A DNA stretch of 64,000 bases from Aplysia californica (Eukaryota > Mollusca > Gastropoda > Aplysiida > Aplysiidae). The stretch covers positions 202,621-266,620 of the forward strand of contig NW_004797276.1 in NCBI RefSeq assembly GCF_000002075.1, given 5' to 3'. Position 1 is the first letter of the stretch, and every line of letters begins with the position of its first letter. Shown here piece after piece: positions 1-12,252 of the stretch. A program made the position numbers and the translations under genes. The notes under the pieces were generated by a model that was not told where the DNA came from, did not search any database, and saw only the letters and a list, made by a program, of their open reading frames with translations.

Positions 1-33
1 GAGAAAGAGAGAGAGAGAGAGAGAGAGGGGGGG

Positions 34-1420
34 ATAGTGCAAAGAGGGGGAGGGATACACAAGACCGCACAAGACGAAAACGCCATCGGATTATATAATG
101 GGCATTACTATTACTTTTGCAATAAGATGAAAACTATGTAAAACTGGACAACGATGAAGACAGCAAAAACGCGTCATTTGAAAAAGGTCGACAGGATACT
201 ACGCACTGAACATAAGTTCCTAATCAGCCGTTTCTAGAGATCGGTAGCTTACGCAAAAGTACGGAAAGGAAAAAAAACAACACCAAACGATATGGACGAT
301 AGGTACAATGTACTTTTTTATCTTTTCTTTTTAAAACACAATTTCATGAAACGTTTTGAAATTGAATTATGACGTCGGGCATCGCCTTTTCTATCCTTGT
401 TCCCAGTTCTGAGCGGAGGGGCGTCGCCCAGCTCTCTCCGCTGGGGATAGCGGATCCATGATTGAACAGTTCAGGCTGGCTGTAGAACAGACGCACAGTG
501 GCAGAGTGTAATATGCCGGCCCTATTGTCATTCTGGGCCGCTCGGATTACGTTAACAGGCACCGAGCCGGGAACAATATGCCTCTCGAGACCACGTCCTT
601 AACGCGCTCCCCACAACGTGGGACTTGGATTTTGTCAGAAGGGCATAAGCACACGTATAATGCTGCTTTGGGCTTTTAGCCACTTCATGTGAAGTCAGAG
701 GGTTGGAAGAATGGTCATGAAATGAAATTTTAGAAAGACCTCACGCTGCGCTTTGTCCAGTTATGTGTACCTAAAGTCCTGGCGACGATAATATTATACT
801 AAGTCAATGCAGTGGCAATAACGGAGAACTATCGGATACAAAGTCGAACAATGAGCGTAATTTGGGGTAGGCCTAAGGGAGTTACGGGTAGTGGGGAAAC
901 TCATTCAGCTGTTGAGCCCACGGATAGAAGGCAAGGACACATAACTTTTTGACTGAAAGGGAAAGGATGCATACCGTATGCCTCGCTGGACAGCCGCAAC
1001 GCAGTCAGTAGACCAACTATTCCGAAGTGCATTTTTCTCGTACGCCTTCGCATTTGGCTTATAATTTGTTTGTTCTTTTAAAAACAAAGGCAACTGGCCC
1101 TCAGCACAGAAAAAGTGCTATGATATAATATTAACCCACTCCACTTTTGCGCCATAGAATGAAAATGTGTGGGCTATTTGTGAAAGTTTAGAGCATATTC
1201 AGAGTTAAACATTTGGTTATTTTGGGAGTGACTAAAAAGATAATGATTACTCAGAGTAGTCAGAGATGGGGACGCAAGACAGAGGAGCAGAAACTAAAGA
1301 GAATGCAAAGGTAACAGGGTAGGGTGGATGGAGGAGACAGAAAATTTTATACACATTGCACTTCCCGAGAGAGAGAGGGATGGTTGATGGAGAGGGGTAG
1401 GGGAAGCGTGAATTGAATAA
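34..1420. other. Intergenic, nothing recognised
   Basis: Mixed-composition sequence. Short open frames on the minus strand (such as 344-562) have no family motif or gene-like context. Confidence 0.5.
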
Positions 1421-1436
1421 GAGAGAGGGAGAGGGG

Positions 1437-1505
<69 letters not shown>

Positions 1506-1509
1506 GGGG
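1421..1509. repeat. (GA)n microsatellite
   Basis: About 60 bp of pure GA with impure G-rich flanks. Serine/leucine-type open frames across it are artefacts. Confidence 0.95.
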
Positions 1510-1894
1510 TATAGTATTTTCTGTCTAAGTATTGTTCGACTATGTTATGTTTCATATCATCTAGACATAATCAAATTGAACAGACTAAAAGACTGCAAGC
1601 AAACACATAATTTTTGTGTGAGATTTTGTTTCAAAAGAGAAGGTTACAACAAATATCCGGTCTGTATACTTTTGTCCCTATTAGTAAATTTAAAGCCTTC
1701 CCCTACTCTTCAAGTATGTGTACCAGTTATCCTAACCTAACCTAAAAACTAACCAAACTTCATGGCACCCTAACCCTTACTTGACCTTCTACTTCTTAGT
1801 TCATAGAAACTAAAAATGAACATGATGAGAAAAAAATATGCCAACTTGTTAACAGACTGAGGCGTCTATAATCTGTATCTCCATAAATAATCAT

Positions 1895-1965
1895 ACAGTC
1901 CAACCTGCCACCAGGCAAGGAAGGGGGGAAAGCGAGGTGCTGTTACCCCACCCACGAAAGCCCTG
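1895..1965 (-). repeat. Interspersed repeat shared with 8990-9080
   Basis: The minus strand reads CACTCAGGGCTTTCGTGGG then TGGGGTAACAGC; the plus strand at 8990-9080 has CACTCAGGGCTCACATGGG and TGGGGTAACAAC. Two copies of an unnamed repeat. Confidence 0.55.
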
Positions 1966-2389
1966 AGTGGTGCAGATGGTCAGGTTAGTGTGGGTGTGAA
2001 ATTTTACTGATGCTTGAATTCTAAGTGCCCAAGTGGTGAACCCGCCGGGAAATTCTTGGTAGCCTGATGTGTGAAACCTGACCACTGATTGCTGTCCTGA
2101 TCATACAGCTAGTCACGATAAAAGTTTCTAAATTGTTACAAGTGGAGGAGGGGTGGCATGGGTTTATTGTGCACAGTACATCAATAGATGAAGCTATGGG
2201 TGGAAGCAAAGGAGACCATCAATTGTTTCTGATTTTAATAGGTCAAAGTGTTTCCACAGAGATATGAGCACTGGTGACAAAGGATTAGTAAGAACGACGC
2301 AAAGTTTCTATTGTGGTGGTGTAGAATATCAGAAGGATGGATGGATTCAGATTGAAAGACTTAAGTTTCTTCAGAAAGTACAGCCTCTG

Positions 2390-3356
2390 ATTTACCTTTT
2401 AACGATATTGCTTACATGATTTTGCCATGTAAATTTGATGTCAATTGTGAGACCAAGATATTTGTATGAATCTGTGATTTCAAGTATTTCTTGTTCAATG
2501 ACGAGTGGTGGGATTGTTGGTTTTTCCCTTCTAAAATAAAAAATCATTTCCTTTGTTTTTGAGAGGTTCACTTTTAGAAAATTTGAATTGCACCATTTAC
2601 ATACATATTGCCTCGAAATACTCTTTTTAATCAAGGTTTATTAATCCAATAATAACGGAGTCATCTGCAAACTTAATTAAAAGCGTGTTGATTTATATGT
2701 TTACTTCTATTATTGTGGGTATATATTGTATACAAAACTGGTGACAAAACACAGCCCTGAGGACCGCCGATGTTAAAAATGATTGTGTCAGATTTTGTGT
2801 TGCTCAGCTTAACATATTGTGGTCTGCCTGTCAAAAATTCCAGGACCTATGCTGCGATATGATGACTAACTCTCAGACTCAGAAGTTTTTCAATGACAAT
2901 ATGAAGTTGAATTGTAATAAATGCTGAGGAAAAATCAACAAAAAGTACCGTCGTGTATACATTTTAGATGTTTCAAGGTGTTTCAGTATAGAGTAAAAAA
3001 ACCCCAAGTACAGCATCTTCTACGTTCCTCTCCTGTTTGTATGCAAACTGGAATGGATCTAATCTAGATTTCCATGAACACATCCTAGAATATTTGAGAG
3101 CATCAATTTTTCAAGGCACTTGAAATTGGAAAGCAATGGATGTAAGAGCGACAGGTCTAAAATCATTTAATTCATATATTTTAGGCTTTTTCGGTATTGG
3201 TATTACCTCCGATGTTTTCCATATTAAAGGAATGTAATTTTTTTTTTGTATGGTCAGGTTAAAAATGAAGGAAAATATCGGGGCCAGTTGCTCACAACAA
3301 GTTCTTAAAACTCTCCCTTTCACTCCGTCTGGACCACAGGCTTTGTACATTAACAA
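2390..3356 (-). mobile_element. LINE reverse-transcriptase fragment (Jockey/CR1-group-like)
   Basis: Minus-strand translation gives the RT segments in order: ACGPDGVKGRVLRTCCEQLA and NDFRPVALTS near 3111-3356; VDFSSAF, then FLTGRPQYVKLSN and GGPQGCVLSP near 2750-2960; FADDSVIIGLI near 2650-2690; and WCNSNFLKVNLSKTKEMI with SYKYLGLTID near 2400-2590. Frames are interrupted and both ends are missing, so this is a dead copy. The order and spacing match non-LTR RTs of the Jockey/CR1 group; the exact clade is not assigned. Confidence 0.85.
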
Positions 3357-3406
3357 AGCCTATGGTCCAGACAGAGTCAGTGAAAGGGAGAGTGTAAAGA
3401 ACTTGT
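3297..3406. repeat. Near-perfect palindrome at the edge of the LINE
   Basis: Arms of about 50 bp (3297-3346 and 3353-3406) around a 6-bp spacer. The left arm is LINE coding sequence (the GPDGV segment), so the right arm is an inverted copy of that segment. Confidence 0.9.
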
Positions 3407-3557
3407 AGTTCATCATACTACATTTTACAAGTTGACGTTTAAAAGAACAATAGAGTTGAGTTCGATGTATAGATTTAGTAGAAAAATAAGATGTAAAAAA
3501 TATTAAGTGGGTTTGTTGTTTCTTTTCAAGAAAAGGCTTTCCTTCACAAGCGATTAA

Positions 3558-5633
3558 ACGTAGAACGACGCAAACTATTTTTAGGTAAGATGGCCATCTT
3601 GTACGACGTCAGACCAGGACACCGCTCCGATCATGTGACTACATCTAAATACAGTAGTCTCCGCCTAAGATCCCGGTGCTCGGGAGCAAGAAAATGCGGG
3701 ATCTTAGGCGAACCGGGATCTTAGCCGACGAACCCAGTTTTAAGAATCCATGGTGACCCATGCTAAGCTCACAATCGATAAAATGGTCTCCCTCCACTCT
3801 AAAATGAACTGACGTGACCACTTGGTGGGTTTATGGCATATGGCGAGCAAAGAGTGGTTAAACTTGATGACCTATCACAGTGTATAGTGGGATGAGGCGT
3901 GTCATTTTCACTTACTATCCTATCATGAGTCTCAAGATCTACGCTTATCCAGTTGCTCCTCCCCCTTTCCTGTCGAAAATTTATAGCTTTCCATCTCTGA
4001 CCGAGCCCCCCCCCCCTCCCCCAGACTGTCTTGCAAATTTGGGAGAAGAGACAACTTCTGCAATGGTCAGGGAAGAGTTCACAGTTCAATGTGATCCCGC
4101 CTGGAGCGAACGTGTAGGCCCTACCCACCCAGCGAGTGACGTAAGTTTAGGGGGAGAGCTCAGGTGTGAGTGCGATGTTCAGGGAAAACAAACGTCGGTC
4201 AGTTCACACCCCGGTGTGATTCCATTTGGGGCAAACTTTGTATCGCTTCATCGAGTTTTACATGTATGTGACCACATTCACGATAGTGGCTGATTTTCAA
4301 CGAGACAGACAGTTTATTGATCTCAACTTTTCACTCTTGGTTGATCGGCTGTCCCGCCCGGGTTTTTGTTCAGCAAATTATGATCTGAAATGCGGGATCT
4401 TAGCCAAATGTAGACCTTCAGAGTGATTTAGAGCGGGATCTTAGGGGTAACTTTTGTATAGTAAAAATTCTGTTTTCTTGAAACAGCGGGATCTTAAGCG
4501 AATCGGGATCGCAGGCGGTGGGACCTTAGGCGGAGACTACTGTATAGCCAACCGCTTGGCACCAAAGATGGAAGTGTCTACGTATATCAAGCTTAATCTA
4601 CCTCTCGCTGTTGGAAGTTCTGATGGCAGATTGGACAGCGTGCCTGCGTTTAGAATCATGCAATTACGGTGGGTGGCGCATTCAACGGGGTCAGAATTCA
4701 ACAAGAAGTCAGCTCCAACGAGGCAATCTTTAATCCCCGATTTTTCCTCTATATATCTCTTTGTAAATGTACGTCGGCTTCTACGAGGTTGCAAACAGAC
4801 CGAAGTAGCTTTCAACGGGGTCGCGATAACCAAATAACAGCAATTAGCGGCCACAAAAGCGAAAAAGTTTCCCCTTGCTCTCCATCTCACACGAAGCACA
4901 AGGCCCACCCTTGATTCCTAATACACTGTATTGCTAGATCTAATGTGCCTCGTAATATGTGCCCCAATGCCAAGAGGATGGGCGAGGGTTAGCCTACGGT
5001 ATGGATGGGAGGGGGTGAGTGGGAACGCGATGCAGGCTGTGAGATAATGGATGAACTCTGTAGAGGTAGGTCTAGATCAGAAAATCCAAACTCCCGCCTT
5101 CACTTTATGTAGATCTAGGCCTAGATGTGAGAGGGTATGTTTCCACACGAGAAGTGTTCCAAAAAAAATAAAAATTTTTGAAAGCACAAATGACGGTCAG
5201 AACGTTGTTTTTTTTGGCTCTTCTCTTCCTCCCGACTGACCAACAGTTTGTCCCATTAATTATAATTTGTAGCTTTGAAGTTGTTTTTAGCGATGAAACA
5301 TGCAGGAAGGGGGGGGGGGGGGGAAATCCTCTGGCGTCATTACGACAGTTTCCGTACGGTTTATTGTCTTTGCGTTTACTGTGTTTCAATTTCAAGCATC
5401 AGAGTCCTTAATCTTACTGTTGTTCTGAGCATCAACAATCTAGATCTAAGCGATCTTCCCTCATGTCAAAGTATTAGGAATTCCGAAATGTATTAACATA
5501 CACCGAAAACACATCATTCCATGCGGTACCTCCACGGCTTTCTTAAAATAGTCTGTGGGTATCTCAGGACAGGAAGTGATGACATCACATTGCTAAAATT
5601 AGCTGCCAATCAGGAAGATGCGTCGTTCTACGT
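3558..5633. mobile_element. TTAA-flanked element with short inverted ends (piggyBac-like, non-autonomous)
   Basis: The left end reads TTAA then ACGTAGAACGACGCA; the right end is the inverse, TGCGTCGTTCTACGT then TTAA (5634-5637). TTAA duplications are typical of piggyBac. No transposase was seen in the 2.1 kb. A pogo-like MITE is nested at 3652-4542, so this element is the older of the two. Confidence 0.6.
3652..4542. mobile_element. pogo/Tigger-like MITE with TA duplication
   Basis: Ends CAGTAGTCTCCGCC and GGCGGAGACTACTG, flanked by TA on both sides. The subterminal motif GCGGGATCTTAGGCG recurs several times in both ends, as expected of transposase sites. 891 bp, no transposase. Open frames inside, such as 3880-4293, have no recognisable protein. 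Confidence 0.8.
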
Positions 5634-6070
5634 TTAACGGCATGTCTTTCCTTACTCACACAGTGGCTCATTTTGTACTGAAAATTAGCAGCGCATCTCT
5701 GGCTCTCTTTCGGATAAAATTAAAATAAAACAACGATACCAAGTATTTATTATTTTATGTCAGTATCGATAGCCTACTCTTCTTGGGGGCCAAAACCGGA
5801 GAATGCCCACAAATATACCTGCTGATCCTGGGCCAAGGGAGCTAGCTCTAGCACCAAACACTAACACTGCTGATCACTAACAGGACTTAACAATCATCAG
5901 TTTTAAAATCAAGGTTAGCGGCAGTGTGGTCGGCTTATCCAGAAGAGGGCAAGCAATTGAGCCTAGAAGTCTAAAAACTGTGAGTAACAGCAATCTAGCC
6001 TTCAGCCCTAAATCATTAGTCGGTGCCATAGATAATCTAAGTCTGCCCACAAACAACGATACGGCCATTC

Positions 6071-6290
6071 ACTTGGCGGGAGGACTTCCGTAATGAGCGA
6101 CCACTATAAGTTATAAGACAGAGCAGAATTGAGGACTTGGGGTAGAGGTACTAGGGATAGGGGTAGGGGTAGGGATAAGGGTAGGGGTAGGGTTAGAGTT
6201 AGGGTTAGGGTACGGTTAGATAAGATAAAGGCCTCTTCTTTATTGTGTTTGATGGGGTGGTCACTCGTTACGGAAGTCCTTCCCACTTGG
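6071..6290. mobile_element. Short inverted-repeat element carrying a telomere-like array
   Basis: Arms of about 33 bp (6071-6104 and 6257-6290; core GGACTTCCGTAA) enclose a GGGTAG/TTAGGG-type array. No clear target duplication was read. Confidence 0.65.
6146..6213 (+). repeat. Degenerate TTAGGG-like interstitial telomeric array
   Basis: About ten units of TAGGG, TAGGGG and TTAGGG with point variants; the last units are true TTAGGG. TTAGGG is the common animal telomere motif, including molluscs. Confidence 0.8.
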
Positions 6291-6480
6291 TCTAGATCTA
6301 GATCTAGATTCTAGATCTACTTACTAAATCTATCATTCATACTCATACTGTCATGTGTAGAAATCTAATAATAATTCTAGATCTATCTAGATATCTAGAT
6401 CTAGAATCTTGAGTTTGAGTTTGAGTAAGTCACTGTAAGTTACTAGTTGAGTGTCTTGAGTAGATCTAGTCTAGAGAGTC
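6291..6480. repeat. CTAGAT-rich low-complexity stretch
   Basis: Dense overlapping TCTAGA and AGATCT palindromes, in phase over short runs. Similar patches lie at 29266-29345 and 32622-32760. Confidence 0.7.
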
Positions 6481-7299
6481 TGTTCCGAAAGCAAAAACGA
6501 ACATAAATGAAGCAAAAATGTGTCAGAGTGTCCTCGTTTTAACCCTGATGAGCTCGCACAAGAACAAAGTCAAATGATTACTTACAACATTTTACATGGT
6601 ATTGCACTCAACTTCGTCACTTCTTGTGTTCCCCGTCCACCCTTTCATTGTTTATATCTCACGTCTCGCTGCTTTCTTTGAGAAATAGTCTAGAGTGACT
6701 TCCCCTGGATAAGGGGTACTACTCTTTTATTGTTGAAATATTCGATGATACAGAGTTATAATCCGTGATTAATACATGTATATAAATTAACTCTTCCATC
6801 ATTCCTTTAGATCTAGATAAACGTCAGAATTTTACACATTGTAGATCTACAGAATAGCAATCTCTACATAAAACTGAACATCACAACACGTGGGCAGAAT
6901 TAAAGTTCACTGTTGAACACGGCTATTCACTGTTCCACTCAAGGAATTCTTTTCTCAATTGTAATGACGTAGCACAAACCAACAACATAAAAACATAATT
7001 AATTTTTATGTATTCCTAAATTGTTGAGCTTTGTATCATAGTTTTTTACTAGATACAATAAGCTACCACTCTATACCACTAATTTAGAAGTTGCAGCTTT
7101 GTGCTCCGTGGTTGATTAAATCACTGAACTTCAGTCACTCTTTAAGTTTTGTTGTGATTGTAGTTTTCGTCTCATAGGCAATGTATCTTTGACTTTGATA
7201 GCATCAGTATACATGTATCTAGTGTTTGTTTTGTCTTGCTATCCAGTTCATGCCCCATGATCCATGCAAGTGATCCATGAGGCCAGTAAACGTGGAAGC

Positions 7300-7442
7300 T
7301 AATCCAGGTTGCCGTGGATACACTGAATGAAACGATTTAATTGATGCTCTGCAGCCTGTAGCAACAAGTGTCTCTATCGGTGGGAAAAATCTGTGAAAGT
7401 GCCTTCCCCAAGGACACAATGTCGGGTCGAGTGGAGCCTTGA
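7300..7442 (-). repeat. Partial tRNA-SINE body
   Basis: The minus strand has TTGTGTCCTTGGGGAAGGC followed by ACTTTCACAG, the central domain of the full SINE at 46884-47235. The tRNA head and the tail are not recognisable here. Confidence 0.6.
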
Positions 7443-7451
7443 ACACAAGAG

Positions 7452-7532
7452 AGAAAGAGCAAGGGTGAGAGAGAGAGAGGGGGGGGGGGGGGACTGACAG
7501 ACAGACAGACAGACAGACAGACAGATAGATAA
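7452..7532. repeat. (GA)n, poly-G and (GACA)n compound microsatellite
   Basis: GA run, then about 14 G, then nine or so GACA units ending in GATA. Confidence 0.95.
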
Positions 7533-7789
7533 GGCTGTCCCTGAAGTTTTATGAAAAACAAATTCTGAAAGTATGCAAACTGAGCCCAAAAATGTGAAAT
7601 TATGCGATTCTGTTAATTTTAACAAAGAATGATAAAGTATAAAGGACAATAATCAGAAATTACACTAAAAAAGATCAAATTTGGCTAAATTATGCGGGGT
7701 GCTTAAAACCCCGGGGACAGATAAGGGGAAGGAGGGGGATGGAGAGAAGTATAAGAGTTGTAAAAGAACACAAAGAAAAATATACGAGG

Positions 7790-7825
7790 AGGAGGAGGAG
7801 AGGGAGAGAGAAAGAGAGAGAGAGG

Positions 7826-7911
<86 letters not shown>

Positions 7912-7935
7912 AGGAGTGAGAGAGCAGGAGTGAGA
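7790..7935. repeat. Long (GA)n microsatellite
   Basis: GGA-rich start followed by more than 70 bp of pure GA, then two AGCAGGAGTGAG units. Confidence 0.95.
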
Positions 7936-8039
7936 GAATTAGGGGGAGGAATAGAGAAAGATAGAGGATAAAGATAAAACATGTAGAGGAGATAAAGAGG
8001 AGGGGAGAAGAGAGAAGAAGAATATTAATAATACTATGG

Positions 8040-8985
8040 AAAAGGAAAGGTATTTCTGCCATTATTCATTAATATATGTCTATATGATAAAGTGATGAGT
8101 AGTAATGCCTTTCCTTTTCCATGTAGCCAAGTACATAAAATTGACACAAAAAACACAAAAGATTTCAAAAGAACAATTGAAGTAATTTCCTTTTGTACCA
8201 CTATTTGAATTAACATTGCAAACATTTTGATTCCATTTATAGTACATATAAACCTGTCATTGTGCATTCCAAGAATACTGCTCATTTATTTCATTTAATG
8301 CATGGCTGTCATTACAAGACAGACAGCAGCACTGCACAGACACATTTTCACCTGCAAATAAAAGAATCAAAATAGACAAGTAGGCCTATACTACAATAAC
8401 AAAGGACTAGTATAAGTATCCTGTGCAAGAAAGCTATAACACTAAAGTGTCATGTACTACTTCACTTGAACAGTTGAGCCTGTCCAAGATGGGAATCACA
8501 TGGAGACCAGACAAAAATTCCATCTTAAACTTTACGTCTTGGTCAAGGGAAGTTGGGAGGGCTAGCCACTTTTTAAAGAAACAATATGTAGGAGAAGGAT
8601 GTCTTATCATCCACAGACACAATTTAAATTTAGATTATGCAAAAGGTGGACTTTGGCCCTACCGGGCTTAGAAAGATACAACGTCCCATTGGAAAGACTG
8701 AGATACTTGATAAAATGCTCACCCTTTCGAGTGAGACTGTATGCGACAGCGAAGTACATAACTGCTGCGCTTAAGATGCAGCATGCCACTTTGATCAAGG
8801 ATCACCTGTCCAGCCGGTAAAAAGCGGTGACAGTTCCCACCTCGCAAGTGCTATCCTCGCCACTCGGATAATGTAATGAAAAAGTTTTACTAATCTAGTG
8901 TCATAAAAGTTCTTGCATCTCATTAGAACCACTGTTTGATCAATTAAAAACAGAAATGAAAGAACATCTCCTTCACTTCCATCGT
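8040..8985. other. Intergenic, nothing recognised
   Basis: No exon, terminal repeat or protein motif seen; short overlapping frames on both strands look like chance. Confidence 0.5.
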
Positions 8986-8989
8986 TGGT

Positions 8990-9080
8990 ACCCTTCACTC
9001 AGGGCTCACATGGGTGGGGTAACAACTACCCCCAAACCACACCCCTTCTCCCATTCCTTGCGTGGTGGATTGGGGTAAAG
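8990..9080 (+). repeat. Second copy of the CACTCAGGGCT repeat
   Basis: Matches 1895-1965 in reverse, ending TTCCTTGCGTGGTGG against TTCCTTGCCTGGTGG. Full extent unknown. Confidence 0.55.
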
Positions 9081-9084
9081 GTTA

Positions 9085-10290
9085 GAGCTGATGGAACCAA
9101 ACTGCAGAGTTTTGTTTCAAATCAAAGTTGAGCAGCCATGCATTTTCTGTCTTCGAAAAGCCAAAATCTTTAATTAAAGCAAAAGAATTTTTCTGTCAGT
9201 TTCCAGGATATGAAGGTTTCTGTTTGAGACAGATGTATTATAATAGAGGGATTTATCAAGGGGTAGAAGGAGGATTCTGTTATAGACTGGTTTCTGTTAA
9301 GGCAGGTTTAACTGTAGTTTTCTTCATCAAATTGTAAGCACATATTAAGCCATGTGAATTCCCCAAGGTTGAATTCGGTCTCATTATTAAATTCAAATCT
9401 ATAAGTAAGATAAGAAGTTAAGTTAAACTACAACTTGTGGGCATATACATTATTGCGTTAACTTAACAATAATTAAAAAACTGTTGAAGATTTATTCTCA
9501 ATTTAGAATTGATAACTACTGCATTTTGGGGCAAAAAAAGTGTGAGAAAACGATGAAACTATAAATATGTAAAATATCCTTATGTATCTCATGCCCTCAG
9601 TGTCTGTACTTGAAAGAGCCTCATGAAAAGTACTAAGTGAGAGTACTTCTTTCAATCTACTTCATCAGAATTGATTTTCATGTTTATATATACCATGTCA
9701 GCTTGATATCTGACAGAGGTAAAATGAGGCTCACTCCCTGGTGGAGATAAAAAGCAAGTATATAAATACAATGTAATGTGAAAGCATTAGGCATGCGGTC
9801 ATTTTTTGTTCAATCAAACTAGGAGCAAGTACATGAGGCCACTAGTATAGACAACCAACAGCCAAACATTCAGTCATATTACCACTTGGCACTGACAATT
9901 TGTCAATGTGCATTGATCGGAAACCCATCACAACCTCAAAATTTGAAAACAACCAAAGCTGTTCCCGTAAAAATTGTTTGGTTACATTTCTTCAAAATAT
10001 CACAATAAAACAATGTTTTGATGCCTCCTTAGTGAGTTACAGTAGTAATTTATTTGAGCCATGACGATACAGGAATGTGCAAATTATGTTGTGAATGGCA
10101 ATAACAACAAAAACTTGAGAGAACCACAGAGATAAGTCATTCTGTAAGCTTTATCAATAAACACATTGCAGTTCGGTTAGTAGAAAAACTATTAAACTTT
10201 CTTCTGTCCTTATAATGTCAAAATATTTGCTGTCAATTTTTTCTGGAGTATATTACAAATTCCTCAACAAAATTCAGATTATCAGGGAAG
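9085..10290. other. Intergenic, nothing recognised
   Basis: AT-rich, no repeats or coding signal noticed. Confidence 0.5.
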
Positions 10291-10300
10291 CAGTTAAATT

Positions 10301-10739
10301 CGGCACTTATTTATACCGAGAAGACCCGAGAAAACCCGAAAAGACAGCCGAAAAGACCCGAGAAGAAACGAAAAGACACTAAATGACCCGAAAAGACATA
10401 CATGTTTTTTTATTCATTGTTTATTTATTTGTTGTCACCTCACCACTTCTGTAAAAACAAAAATAATGTCGATCCCTTGAGGAGCCACTCTTAAAAAACT
10501 TAAAACACTTACAGTGACACTCATTTCTTTCACTTGCTTGAAGGGGGTATTATTATATCGATCTGTTTGTGACAAATAAATAAACAACAAATAAATAAAC
10601 AATAAATAAATAAACCATGTAGGTCTTTTGGGGTCATTTAGTGTCTTTTCGTGTCTTCTCGGGTCTTTTCGGCTGTCTTCTCGGGTCTTCTCTGTTTTTT
10701 TTGGGTCTTCTTGGGTTTTCTCGGTAAAAATAAGTACCC
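10301..10739. mobile_element. Foldback MITE with 8-bp duplication (hAT-like)
   Basis: Flanked by GTTAAATT at 10293-10300 and 10740-10747. The inverted ends run about 95 bp and are built of GACCCGA/GAAAAGA-type subrepeats; the middle is also self-complementary (TTTATTTATTG and CAATAAATAAA). 439 bp, no coding capacity. An 8-bp duplication points to hAT; the family is otherwise unknown. Confidence 0.78.
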
Positions 10740-10749
10740 GTTAAATTTG

Positions 10750-11845
10750 ATTTTGATGGAACAGCCAACCTATGCAAAATTCCAACACTTCCTTGAAGTT
10801 ACAAAAGTAAAAAAGATTAGAATGCAGATAGCGAATTCAATGGGATGCGGAAATGTTTTTGTTTAGTACGAATTCTGCTTTGTATGAATTTCAGGCTATA
10901 CGGTTATGTATTTAATTAAGAAAAATTCAGACTTGAAAATTTGTTCGCTGTGTGTGTTCACTATTTGCATGCTAGACCATATGATTCAAAGAGTCACATT
11001 TAACATGCAATTCAAATTACAAGCTAGTTAGCATAAAATGCTACAGATCTACAAGAAATGCAATGACAGCAACAACATGAGTAGTCTAATTCCATGATGA
11101 TTTGATTGTTATGTGTATGTTAAATGGCCATGAAAAGATGAGTATTTCATCATATGAAGCACCCGTGGGCATCATCCTACTTAAGTTAATAACTGGAAGA
11201 CTCTGTCAAGGCAAAAGAAACAGTAAAGCAATTTTATCACGCCTTCCTTTTGTGATCAGTGTTGTACTAACATCAGATAAATATATATATGTTCTATCCC
11301 TATTTAAAAAAATTAAATTTTCAAATATCAATTCAGATTTCCAACACGGAACTCTGAAAGACAGTTGCAAAGGGATCTATTTGAAATTTGTTGCTGGATT
11401 ATGATGCATGAAATTTAATGAAAAGTAAGCATTGGGTTCGAAACAGTGTAAGCTGAAATTAAACTGCAAGGCAAAAATTATTATGCTCTCCTTCCCCTGT
11501 TCCTCTTTGTTCTACTAGTCATTTAGACAATCATGTATAACAACTGTATTATGCCCATCAAAGATAAGATGTGAGTTTTGGAATATAGACAGTAGCTAGA
11601 ATCTCTGTGCTTACAGTTGTTTATCTAGTTCAGTCAGCAATTCTACAGTGAGTGAAAGGACAGTTGCCTAAAATATTTTTTAGACAGCAAACAACCCTTC
11701 AACAGACATATCTTAAAGCTGTCTAGTGAAAAACAATAAGAAAAGGCAAACAATGTTCAGCAGATAAAGGCTTAGGATGTCTGGCACGAAGAACAAAAAT
11801 TGAAGGAGAAAGAAGTAGTGAAAGTAGGAGGCAGGCATACTTCTA
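10750..11845. other. Intergenic, downstream of gene A, nothing recognised
   Basis: AT-rich; the frame at 11102-11404 has no recognisable motif. Confidence 0.45.
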
Positions 11846-11847
11846 TT

Positions 11848-12252
11848 TGTGTCACAACACAGCGGAACCAGGTGCTTGTAAATTTTTGGGCACGTGGTAT
11901 CATTTTAAAGCTTGTTGACTTGTCCATCTTTTGATGAAAAAAAATACCCACCCATCTTGAACAGAAGTCGAGTTATTTGCGATTGAAGGAGGTGAGGGTC
12001 GCCTGGTTTCAGAAGTAAAATTAGTGAGAGAATGGCCGCCAAAGAATGGTGATTTCCTTAGCTTGAAAGTCCTTGTAAACAGAAAATGTACATTTTTTCG
12101 GCCTTTAATCTATGTTTTTCAGTGAAATCCACATAGAAATGTGTTTTTAAATGAACATAAAATGTGTTGGAAAAAAAACAAACAAAGTTCAACAAAAATC
12201 ACTGTCATTTAATTATTTTGTAGAGTGCCTGATTTCACCATGATGCCTCACA
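11848..12252. mobile_element. TGTG...CACA-ended MITE, copy 1
   Basis: Starts TGTGTCACAACACAGCGG and ends ATTTCACCATGATGCCTCACA (truncated quote: GATGCCTCACA). Ends are imperfect inverted repeats and the interior matches the copies at 21571 and 39671. 405 bp, no coding capacity. Confidence 0.75.

Noticed and set aside
344-562. 72-aa open frame on the minus strand
   Set aside because: No family motif, no splice or start context; could not be supported.
3880-4293. 137-aa open frame on the plus strand
   Set aside because: Lies inside a pogo-like MITE with no recognisable protein motif; low-complexity proline run.
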